Origin: JBGZFC01 sp964346495
GTDB taxonomy: Bacteria; Bacteroidota; Bacteroidia; Bacteroidales; Dysgonomonadaceae
Direction: 5' to 3'
Length of the DNA stretch: 8,345 nucleotides
NCBI GenBank assembly: GCA_964346495.1
Contig: CAYFUW010000084.1
Location: 1-8,345 of the forward strand
The notes beneath the pieces were generated by a model. The model ran no database searches and was not told where the DNA came from. It was given only the letters and a program-made list of their open reading frames with translations. The position numbers and the translations under genes were made by a program. Positions 1-6,998 of this stretch are shown one piece after another; within the stretch, counting starts at the first letter, position 1, and each line of letters opens with the position of its first letter.

Positions 1-167
1 CTTTTAATCGTACTATTGTAGAATTGAAACAGCGATAGGAATGATTGCAGCTGCATTTTTTCGATCTTTTAATCGTACTATTGTAGAATTGAAAAATCGG
101 TAAATTTACAAGTCAATATCTCGCAAATCCTTTTAATCGTACCTTTTGGAATTGAAATCAACATACT

Positions 168-192
168 GTACAGACGGAACGCACCCCGTCTC
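168..192. repeat. Small palindromic intergenic element, copy 1 (inside the last putative spacer)
   Basis: GTACAGACGG at 168-177 is followed by CCGTCTC at 186-192. AGACGG (172-177) pairs perfectly with CCGTCT (186-191) around an 8-nt loop. A related copy occurs about 60 bp downstream at 231-251. My recollection that GTACAGACG...CGTCTC-like palindromes are scattered between genes in Bacteroidota genomes is general knowledge not checked here. The function is unknown. Confidence 0.55.
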
Positions 193-220
193 TTTTATCC
201 ACACCATTTAGCATTGAATC
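192..220 (+). repeat. Highly degenerate terminal CRISPR repeat
   Basis: The stretch begins CTTTTA and ends TAGCATTGAATC, against CTTTTA and TAGAATTGAAAC in the intact repeats, with a largely changed middle. It is 29 bp long and starts 33 bp after the third repeat, exactly where the next repeat is expected. Similarity at both ends plus correct spacing support a decayed terminal repeat. On sequence identity alone it would be weak. Confidence 0.55.
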
Positions 221-230
221 ATTTTAATTT

Positions 231-251
231 GTACAGATGCAATGGCGTCTC
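231..251. repeat. Small palindromic intergenic element, copy 2
   Basis: GTACAGATGC at 231-240 and GCGTCTC at 245-251 match the arms of the element at 168-192. AGATGC (235-240) pairs with GCGTCT (245-250) around a 4-nt loop, with one G-T pair. The shared GTACAGA and CGTCTC ends indicate that the two copies are related although their centres differ. Confidence 0.5.
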
Positions 252-285
252 TCATCGCTTATCATTAATCACTCATCACTCATCT
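251..285. repeat. Heptanucleotide tandem repeat, five units
   Basis: Five consecutive 7-bp units can be read: CTCATCG (251-257), CTTATCA (258-264), TTAATCA (265-271), CTCATCA (272-278) and CTCATCT (279-285). The consensus is CTCATCA. There is no open reading frame across it, so it is a non-coding microsatellite-like tract between the CRISPR trailer and the macroglobulin gene. Confidence 0.6.
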
Positions 286-372
286 TCCTACCTTCTAATC
301 TATCCAATTCGATATTCCAAAAATAAATAATTCTAAAACCACACCCAACAATTAAACTAATCTCCCTTTTAT

Positions 373-380
373 TACGTTTA
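373..380 (+). promoter_or_regulatory. Weak candidate -7 element for the macroglobulin gene
   Basis: TACGTTTA matches the Bacteroidota -7 consensus TAnnTTTG except for the final base and ends 31 bp before the start codon. No convincing TTG-type -33 element is seen at the expected distance upstream. The rest of 286-411 is AT-rich and contains no gene. The call rests on position and a one-mismatch motif only. Confidence 0.25.
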
Positions 381-411
381 AAAAGAGTACATGAAATAAA
401 ACTACCTTCTT

Positions 412-3400
412 ATGAAAAAATTTATATCGATAGCTTTAGCAGCTTTGATTTTTTTCTCATTACAAGCACAAAACAGACCAATAATGAACTACGACCAAGA
501 ATGGAAATCCGTTGCGAAATTTGAAGAACAATCGCTTCCGAAATCAGCGGCGGAACAGGTTGACAAAATTCTGCGAAAAGCTGTTGCGGATAAAAACAGT
601 CCGCAAATTATTAAAGCCTTGATACATCAGGGGAAATACGATTTGGCAGTAGATGGCGAAAACAACACAGCTATATTCCAAAATTTGCAATCGATATTGG
701 AGAAAAGTACCGACATTGTAGAGAAATCGCTATTGCATTCGATGCTGGGAGAACTCTATCTACAATATTATCAGATGAATAGCTGGATGATAGATGAACG
801 TACCGAGATAAAAGGTTTTGTGCCACAAGATATAAAAGAGTGGACAAGAAACCTGTTTTACGACAAGGTAGTGGAGCATCTTAATGCATCAATCTCATCA
901 CGAAAAGAGTTGGAAAACGCACATGTGGAAACATATACCGCTGTGGTGGAATTGGGTAAAGATTCTCGTCGTTTTTACCCGACTATGTACGACTTTTTAA
1001 TGCTTCGTGCTATTGATTTCTACGGACAAATAGAAGATAATTCAGATTTAAGTCGTTCATTGGCAGCAAAAAACATTTCGCCAGAGGATTTGTTTGTTCC
1101 GGCAAATGATTATGTAAAATTGAACATTAATCCGCAACCAACAGATTACAATCTATGGTCTTTTGAAACCTACAAAAAATATCTGATTTCCCTTATTGAC
1201 AGAAATATGAGTCAATCGCTATTACTTACCGATTTGAAGAGAATCGGTGCTCTTTCTAAACTTCGTAACACATACAATGCTAATGTGTTACCGTTGTTGA
1301 AAAACATGCTTGAAGATTGGAAAGAAGAACCAATAAGTGCGGAAATTGTTGAGGAAATAGCCGATTTTTATGATGATGATACTTTATTTACTGATGATAA
1401 CCTTAAAGAGGAGGAAAAGAGCAAGGAGCTATACGAATTATTGATGAATACTATCCGCAAATTCCCAAATTATGAAAGAATTTCAGTTCTAGAAAATCGA
1501 ATTGCCCGACTTATCCAGCCCGAGTTTAGCTTTTCAGGTAAAAATGCTTTTTCAGCAAAAGGCGAAAAGAAACTTTCAGTCTCTTACAAAAATATAAAAA
1601 GCATTAAAGCCAGACTTTACAAATTACCATCTTCAACAATCCCATATTTTGATAGATACAATAACTCCGATTATCCGGAAGAAAAGAAAACTTTTGTAAA
1701 AGAGTTCTCTTTTACGTTACCGGGTAGAGAACCTTATTTGGAAGGAAAAACCGACATAGAGCTTGATATAAACGATTTTGGTATTTATAAATTGGAATTC
1801 GATTATCCCGAAAAAGATAAATCCAATCGATACAGAGAGGGTAATTACTACTTTGTTGTATCAGATTTAGCAACTTTTGCCCGCTCTTCTGGAGAAAACA
1901 GGTATGAGTTTTTTGTGGTAAATCGGGAGAGCGGAAAGCCTGTAAAAGGTGCAAAAGTGAATATATATAGAAGAAAATATAGGTTAGGAAATTATCAATG
2001 TGATTTAATCAAAACGATATATACAAATGAAAAGGGCTTAGCCGAAGAGGTTATAAATGACAAAAGCGGGAATTTGTTATACAACGCATCACTTGATAAT
2101 GGTTCGCAGTTATTTCTTACACAATTGCCCTATTCTCGCAATTACTCAAGTAGCGAAACAAAAGTAATTGAAAGGACAAATATTTACACCGATAGAAGTT
2201 TGTATCGTCCCGGACAGACTGTATTTTTCAAGGCTATTGCTACTATAACTGATAATGATAAATCTACTATTTCTGATAATAAACCATTAGATTTTATATT
2301 AAGAGATACCAATTGGCAGGAAGTTTCCAAACAGACATTGAGAACTAATGAATTTGGTTCTGTTTCGGGAGAATTTGTATTACCGCAAGGTGTGCTTTCC
2401 GGTAATTTTTCAATATCTACTGAAAACGGGAATATCTATTTTCGCGTAGAAGAGTACAAACGTCCCACATTTGAAGTCTCGTTCGATAAAATAGAGAAAA
2501 CGTATAAATTTGGCGAAGAGATTGTTTTGACAGGAAAAGCCGAAAACTATTCGGGAGTAAAACTACAAAATGCCACAGTAAACTACCAAATAACTCGCCA
2601 ACAAACGTCGTGGTGGAGATGGGGAGGAGAATCAGAGCATTTCGCAGAGGGAATTACCACAACTGATGAAAATGGAAAATTTAATATTGCTTTTACACCG
2701 CAAAAAGCAGATGATGGATTTTCTGCATACGGTATCTATACATTTAGTGTAGAGGCAGTGGTTACTGATATGAATGGTGAAACTCAAGTTGGGAATTATT
2801 CCGTTACGGTTGGCGATGTTTCGATGGTGCTCAATATGGTAATTCCCGATAAGTTCGAGAAATCATCTGCCGAAAAAGTTATTATTTCTGCCAGAAATTT
2901 AGATGGAAACGAGATAAAAACAACGGGAAGTTACACGGTTTTCTCATTACATGATAATGATTCGATTAACACACAAGTGTTGAATGGCAATTTTGAAACC
3001 GGAGAGCAGAAAGAGTTAAAAGAGCAGTTGAAAAAATTTACATCGGGAAAATATCGTATCACGTTGCAAGCTAAGGATGATAGAGATAATAGTATTGAAG
3101 AGAAAAAAGATTTTATTCTCTTTTCTTATTCCGATAAGCGACCGCCTATAAAAACTAACGAGTGGCTTGTGGTTAAAAACAAAATGTTTTCATCTGACAA
3201 ACCTGCCGAAATCATCTTAGGTTCAACCGATAATATAAATGTGTTGTACGAACTTTGGAACGGAAACACTATTTTGAAACGTGAATGGATAAAAATAAAC
3301 AATGAGAATCGATTGTTTACCATTCCATTTAAACCTGAATATAAAAACGGTTTAACGGTAATGATGACCTATGTAAAAGATGAGAAATTCTATTGTCACT

Positions 3401-6330
3401 CCACAGACATTAATTTTGAAAAAGAGAAAAAAGAATTGGAGATAAAACTAGATGTATTTCGCGATAAAATCCGTCCCGGTGCCAACGAAGAGTGGCGACT
3501 AACCATAAAAGACAATAGAGGAAATTCGGTTTTGGCGGAAGTGTTGGCAGGAATGTTCGACTTTTCGCTCGACCAAATTTATCAGGCACCAAAATGGATA
3601 TTGAATTTACCTTATTTGGAGAGTTATAAAAAAGCATTTTTACTACAAAGCGACAACTCTTTTCAGACTAGGTGGGTAAGTGAATATATTCCTATGTCTT
3701 TAAAGAATGAAGCTTCATTTATTTTTGATAGATTTAATTGGTTTGACTTTTCGTTTTATAGTTATGGAAATTATATGATAAGAGGAGCACGTTCATCATC
3801 GAAAGCTCAGCCTGAAATGGCTTATGATGAGATGTTTGCAGATTCAGGTGATACTCTTGATGAAGTTGTAGTTGTCTCTTACCATACCAACGGCGTGGCA
3901 GTAGAAGCATTACCCGGCGGAGGAATGAAGTTTGATAATGAGAGTTCTTTTACACCACCACTTCCACCGCCATATGCCACTGATGAGAGTCCACAAATTC
4001 GTCGCAATTTCAACGAAACCGCTTTCTTTTTCCCGCAACTGCGTACCAACGAAAAAGGCGAAACACAAATCGCGTTTACCGTTCCCGAAAGCAATACTCG
4101 CTGGCGTTTTCGCGTGTTGGCTCACGATAAAAACCTGAATTCGGGATATGCTGAAGCATTTGCACAATCGCAAAAAGAGCTGATGGTTACGCCAAATATG
4201 CCGCGCTTCCTTCGTCACGGCGACCGCACAAGCATCTCGACCAAAATTTCCAATCTGTCGGAAGAGGCGGTTAGCGGAAACGTGAAGTTGGAGTTTTTCA
4301 ATCCGGTAACCGATGAGATTATAAACACTATTTCGGTAGAAAATCAGTCGCAACCGTTTTCTCTGAAAAAAGAGGAATCGTCTGATGCTAAATGGGTGTT
4401 TGATGTTCCAGCAAATATCGATATTATCGGTGTGCGAATCGTTGCACAAAGCGAATCGTTTAGCGATGGTGAACAGCACACTCTCGTGGTACTTCCAAAT
4501 CGAATGCTTGTAACCGAAAGTATGCGTATGGATGTGAACGGAACGCAAACCAAGGAATTTACGATGGATAGACTGGCAAACAGAACATCGGAAACAATCG
4601 AAGATTATCGCTTGACGCTCGAATTTACATCAAATCCGGCGTGGTATGCCGTGCAGGCACTTCCCGTTTTGAGCAATCCCGATAGCGATAACGCTATTTC
4701 GTGGTTTGCATCATATTACGCAAACACGCTCGGAATGCATATTTCAAAAGCATATCCAAAAGTGTCGGCTATGATTGAAGCGTGGAAAAAACAGGGTGGC
4801 GATTCGGAAACATTAGTGTCGAATCTCGAAAAAAATCAGGAACTTAAAAACGTGTTGTTGGAAGAAACGCCTTGGGTATTGGAAGCGAAAGACGAATCGG
4901 AACAGAAACAGAAACTTTCACTTCTGTTCGATTTAAACCGCAACCAAAATCTTACTCGTCAGGCTATCGACAAACTAGCTGAATTGCAAACTTCGTCAGG
5001 CGGATGGAGTTGGTTTAAAGGATTTTATCCAAGTCGCAGCATCACGCAATACATCCTTTACGGATTTAATCAACTGAAAGAGCTAAAAGCTGTTGAGTTT
5101 ACCGACGATATTATCGCTATGCAGACGAAAGCCGTTTCCTATATCGATGCGGAGGCTGTTCGTAATTTTGAAGAACTGAAAAAATATAATAAGAATTGGC
5201 GAAAAATAGAATCTATTTCGGTTTTCGAATTGGAATATCTGTATGTTCGTTCATCGTACAATCAACCGATGGATGCCAAAACCAAAGAGATGGTCGATTT
5301 TTACACATCGGTTGTGGAGAAAAACTGGACTCGATTCGATTTGTACGGACGTTCGTTAATCGCCGTGTTGATGCACAGAAACGGAAAAGAAAATATTGTT
5401 CAAAATATTCTCAAATCGTATAGAGAACACGCCACCGTTTCCGAAGAGATGGGAATGTTTTGGGCAAATAATCGTGCACGTGTGTTTATGTCGCAATCGG
5501 CAACATCGGTGCACACGTTTATAATGAATGCTTTCCGTATCGGCGGAGCAAGAGCCAATGAAATGGACAATATGAAACGTTGGCTGTTGAAACAGAAACA
5601 GACTCAACTTTGGGAATCGACTCACGCTACAATGGATGCTGTTTATGCACTGTTAAGCACCGGAAGCGACTGGTTCTCGTCCGAAAACAAGACCACCGTA
5701 ACCGTTGCCGACAAACGTATTGAGCCTGAGAAACAGGAACTCGGAACGGGATATTTCAAAGAATCCTGGCATAAATCGGAAATCGTTCCGCAAATGGGAA
5801 AAGTGAAAATCGAAAATAGTGGAAACGCACCGGCTTGGGGTGCGCTTTACTGGCAATATTACGAAGATTTGGACAAAATATCGAAAACCGATGCATCGCT
5901 TGATGTGGAGAAACTACTTTTCGTAGAGAAAACCGATGCGTCGGGAACAAAACTCAATCCGATAACAGAAGATAGTCCGTTGAAAGTGGGCGATAAAGTA
6001 GTTGTACGTCTGACAGTTCGTGCCGATAGAGATTTCGAGTTTGTGCATCTGAAAGATATGCGAGCTGCATCTTTTGAACCTATACAAACGCACGGCGGTG
6101 CTCTATCGGGCGTGAAATGGCAAGGCGGAACAATCTATTACCAAACATCGAAAGATGCATCAACCAACTTCTATTTCGATGTTTTGCCACGTGGAACTTA
6201 TGTTTTTGAATATGCTGTTTTCGTTAACAGAACAGGTGACTATTCCAACGGAATAACCACTATTCAATGTATGTACGCACCGGAGTTTACATCGCATACG
6301 GCAGGAATCAGAGTGAAAGTTGAAGAGTAA
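412..6330 (+). CDS. Secreted alpha-2-macroglobulin family protein, Bacteroidota type, lacking the thioester motif
   Basis: This is a 1,972-residue protein, a usual size for Bacteroidota alpha-2-macroglobulins (A2M). It starts with a signal peptide (MKKF, then a hydrophobic stretch to about LQA at residue 19). There is no lipobox cysteine, so it should be soluble in the periplasm or secreted, unlike lipoprotein YfhM of E. coli. Residues about 25-370 are helix-rich. Macroglobulin (MG) domains follow: the MG2 signature YTDRSLYRPG at 592-601, EEYKRPTFEV around 684, and a bait-region-type domain with FRDKIRPG (1016-1023) and AEVLAGMFD (1042-1050). A flexible linker at about 1120-1200 leads to the A2M domain from about 1204 (AFFFPQL). 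A helical thioester-type domain follows, with NPAWYAVQALP (1408-1418) and GGWSWF (1530-1535). The C-terminal MG10-like domain ends with QCMYAPEF (1952-1959). The CxEQ thioester expected just after NPAWYAVQALP is missing; the only cysteines are 530, 995 and 1953. The known family role is protease trapping or envelope protection, but activity without a thioester is uncertain. No Shine-Dalgarno sequence precedes the ATG. The second half is visibly more GC-rich than the first. Confidence 0.95.
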   Translation: MKKFISIALAALIFFSLQAQNRPIMNYDQEWKSVAKFEEQSLPKSAAEQVDKILRKAVADKNSPQIIKALIHQGKYDLAVDGENNTAIFQNLQSILEKSTDIVEKSLLHSMLGELYLQYYQMNSWMIDERTEIKGFVPQDIKEWTRNLFYDKVVEHLNASISSRKELENAHVETYTAVVELGKDSRRFYPTMYDFLMLRAIDFYGQIEDNSDLSRSLAAKNISPEDLFVPANDYVKLNINPQPTDYNLWSFETYKKYLISLIDRNMSQSLLLTDLKRIGALSKLRNTYNANVLPLLKNMLEDWKEEPISAEIVEEIADFYDDDTLFTDDNLKEEEKSKELYELLMNTIRKFPNYERISVLENRIARLIQPEFSFSGKNAFSAKGEKKLSVSYKNIKSIKARLYKLPSSTIPYFDRYNNSDYPEEKKTFVKEFSFTLPGREPYLEGKTDIELDINDFGIYKLEFDYPEKDKSNRYREGNYYFVVSDLATFARSSGENRYEFFVVNRESGKPVKGAKVNIYRRKYRLGNYQCDLIKTIYTNEKGLAEEVINDKSGNLLYNASLDNGSQLFLTQLPYSRNYSSSETKVIERTNIYTDRSLYRPGQTVFFKAIATITDNDKSTISDNKPLDFILRDTNWQEVSKQTLRTNEFGSVSGEFVLPQGVLSGNFSISTENGNIYFRVEEYKRPTFEVSFDKIEKTYKFGEEIVLTGKAENYSGVKLQNATVNYQITRQQTSWWRWGGESEHFAEGITTTDENGKFNIAFTPQKADDGFSAYGIYTFSVEAVVTDMNGETQVGNYSVTVGDVSMVLNMVIPDKFEKSSAEKVIISARNLDGNEIKTTGSYTVFSLHDNDSINTQVLNGNFETGEQKELKEQLKKFTSGKYRITLQAKDDRDNSIEEKKDFILFSYSDKRPPIKTNEWLVVKNKMFSSDKPAEIILGSTDNINVLYELWNGNTILKREWIKINNENRLFTIPFKPEYKNGLTVMMTYVKDEKFYCHSTDINFEKEKKELEIKLDVFRDKIRPGANEEWRLTIKDNRGNSVLAEVLAGMFDFSLDQIYQAPKWILNLPYLESYKKAFLLQSDNSFQTRWVSEYIPMSLKNEASFIFDRFNWFDFSFYSYGNYMIRGARSSSKAQPEMAYDEMFADSGDTLDEVVVVSYHTNGVAVEALPGGGMKFDNESSFTPPLPPPYATDESPQIRRNFNETAFFFPQLRTNEKGETQIAFTVPESNTRWRFRVLAHDKNLNSGYAEAFAQSQKELMVTPNMPRFLRHGDRTSISTKISNLSEEAVSGNVKLEFFNPVTDEIINTISVENQSQPFSLKKEESSDAKWVFDVPANIDIIGVRIVAQSESFSDGEQHTLVVLPNRMLVTESMRMDVNGTQTKEFTMDRLANRTSETIEDYRLTLEFTSNPAWYAVQALPVLSNPDSDNAISWFASYYANTLGMHISKAYPKVSAMIEAWKKQGGDSETLVSNLEKNQELKNVLLEETPWVLEAKDESEQKQKLSLLFDLNRNQNLTRQAIDKLAELQTSSGGWSWFKGFYPSRSITQYILYGFNQLKELKAVEFTDDIIAMQTKAVSYIDAEAVRNFEELKKYNKNWRKIESISVFELEYLYVRSSYNQPMDAKTKEMVDFYTSVVEKNWTRFDLYGRSLIAVLMHRNGKENIVQNILKSYREHATVSEEMGMFWANNRARVFMSQSATSVHTFIMNAFRIGGARANEMDNMKRWLLKQKQTQLWESTHATMDAVYALLSTGSDWFSSENKTTVTVADKRIEPEKQELGTGYFKESWHKSEIVPQMGKVKIENSGNAPAWGALYWQYYEDLDKISKTDASLDVEKLLFVEKTDASGTKLNPITEDSPLKVGDKVVVRLTVRADRDFEFVHLKDMRAASFEPIQTHGGALSGVKWQGGTIYYQTSKDASTNFYFDVLPRGTYVFEYAVFVNRTGDYSNGITTIQCMYAPEFTSHTAGIRVKVEE

Positions 6331-6390
6331 AAATTACACATTTTAGTGAAAAAGAACGTTAAATTCAGTTCTTATATTAAACGAAATGCT

Positions 6391-6398
6391 TAATTTTG
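6391..6398 (+). promoter_or_regulatory. Candidate -7 element for the DUF1573 gene
   Basis: TAATTTTG is a perfect match to TAnnTTTG and ends 30 bp before the ATG at 6429. This suggests a short leader of roughly 20-25 nt. No clear -33 TTG is seen upstream. It lies in the 98-bp gap after the macroglobulin stop codon, so the small gene may have its own promoter even if read-through also occurs. Confidence 0.5.
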
Positions 6399-6428
6399 TG
6401 TCTATCATATATTAAAATCAAAATAAAG

Positions 6429-6818
6429 ATGAAAAAAACAGGATTATTGCTGATGTTCAGCATTATTTTTACTTCGTTTGTGTTTTCTCAATCAGCTCCA
6501 AAAATGGAATTCAATAAAAAAGTTCACGATTTTGGAGTTATTAAGGAAGAGGTAGGTGCAGTTACCACTCAGTTTGAGTTTACAAATACAGGTAAAACAC
6601 CCATTATCATTCAGCGTGTTTCCACTTCGTGCGGATGCACTACACCAAGTTATACAAGAGAACCGGTTTTGCCGGGTAAAAAAGGGATTGTTTCGGCTAG
6701 ATATTCAACTGTACGTCGTCCCGGAAACTTTAATAAATCAATAACAGTTTATACAAATGTTCCCGATACGATATTTACGTTAAATATTAAAGGCACCGTA
6801 ACGCCCAAGGAAAAGTAA
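6429..6818 (+). CDS. Secreted DUF1573 domain protein
   Basis: The 129-residue protein begins MKKTGLLLMF and carries a signal peptide to about residue 22 (SFVFSQS, then AP). The mature part is one DUF1573 domain, an immunoglobulin-like beta sandwich common in Bacteroidota. It has the family pattern HDFGVIKE (33-40), a phrase of the FxFTNTG type (49-55), the SCGCT core (67-71, cysteines 68 and 70), LPGKKG (81-86) and a closing LNIKGTV (118-124). The molecular function of DUF1573 is not established; an exported, periplasmic or surface location is inferred. The ATG at 6429 is chosen over an in-frame TTG at 6396, because that TTG lies inside the -7 box and would place unrelated residues before a clean signal peptide. 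It follows the macroglobulin gene by 98 bp on the same strand and is closed by a hairpin terminator. Confidence 0.93.
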   Translation: MKKTGLLLMFSIIFTSFVFSQSAPKMEFNKKVHDFGVIKEEVGAVTTQFEFTNTGKTPIIIQRVSTSCGCTTPSYTREPVLPGKKGIVSARYSTVRRPGNFNKSITVYTNVPDTIFTLNIKGTVTPKEK

Positions 6819-6839
6819 AACTGCTGAAATCACAAATAG

Positions 6840-6874
6840 AAAAACAGATAGAACAAATATTTATCTGTTTTTTT
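6840..6874 (+). terminator. Rho-independent terminator after the DUF1573 gene
   Basis: AAAAACAGATA (6840-6850) pairs perfectly over 11 bp with TATCTGTTTTT (6862-6872) around an 11-nt loop, and the T tract runs to 6874. It begins 22 bp after the DUF1573 stop codon. The stem is AT-rich, so strength is uncertain. The A-rich left arm could also let it act in the reverse direction. Confidence 0.75.
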
Positions 6875-6884
6875 AGCAAAAATA

Positions 6885-6928
6885 AGAGCCGAATAGAGTA
6901 TCTTTGCAAAAATACTTTATTCGGTTCT
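6885..6928 (+). promoter_or_regulatory. meaB promoter candidate: -7 box embedded in a 16-bp hairpin or operator-like palindrome
   Basis: TATCTTTG at 6899-6906 is a perfect Bacteroidota -7 element. It straddles the left arm and loop of a long inverted repeat: 6885-6900 pairs with 6913-6928 over 16 bp, including two G-T pairs, around the 12-nt loop TCTTTGCAAAAA. The arms carry CCGAATA and TATTCGG. Initiation would fall in or just before the right arm, leaving a leader of about 85 nt before the meaB ATG. No T tract follows the right arm, so it does not look like a terminator. The arrangement fits an operator overlapping a promoter, but no regulator can be named. Confidence 0.55.
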
Positions 6929-6954
6929 CTATATTCAAACTTATACCGAAAAGT

Positions 6955-6966
6955 AATATCGATATT
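6955..6966. promoter_or_regulatory. 12-bp perfect palindrome in the meaB leader
   Basis: AATATCGATATT reads the same on both strands and ends 32 bp before the meaB start codon. It could be a protein-binding site within the leader. AT-rich palindromes of this length can also arise by chance, so the call is tentative. Confidence 0.25.
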
Positions 6967-6998
6967 TATAATTTTCATACAATTTAATCAGTAAAAAC

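Larger units (their letters stand above)
1..220 (+). CRISPR. Trailer end of a CRISPR array (3 repeats plus one very degenerate repeat)
   Basis: Repeats of about 30 bp start with CTTTTAATCGTAC and end with GAATTGAAAC. They lie at 1-30, 66-95 (29 of 30 bases identical, last base A instead of C) and 130-158 (29 bp; the ends are kept, the central seven bases are changed with one base lost). A very degenerate copy lies at 192-220. The intervals are 35 bp (31-65), 34 bp (96-129) and 33 bp (159-191), which is regular spacer spacing with unrelated sequences. The ATTGAAAC end is typical of the crRNA 5' handle in type I-B and type III repeats, so the array is read on the + strand. Repeat decay to the right marks this as the leader-distal end. 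The array starts at the window edge, so its true length, leader and cas genes are outside. The Cas type cannot be fixed from the repeat alone. Confidence 0.88.

Noticed and set aside
2143..2242. Autonomous TonB receptor or carboxypeptidase-type domain in the macroglobulin
   Set aside because: The YTDRSLYRPG phrase and its surroundings are a classical MG2 domain. Only the short LDEVVVV motif near residue 1150 resembles a TonB receptor.
3910..4548. 212-codon open frame on the minus strand
   Set aside because: It lies wholly within the conserved A2M domain region of the macroglobulin on the other strand, and its translation shows no recognisable domain. It is an antisense shadow.
6352..6373. 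Possible terminator after the macroglobulin gene (AAGAAC...GTTCTT)
   Set aside because: The stem is only 6 bp with a 10-nt loop and no T tract follows, so it does not support termination between the first two genes.
6396..6428. In-frame TTG start adding 11 residues to the DUF1573 protein
   Set aside because: The TTG is part of the -7 element TAATTTTG, and the extension would precede an otherwise typical signal peptide that starts at the ATG at 6429.
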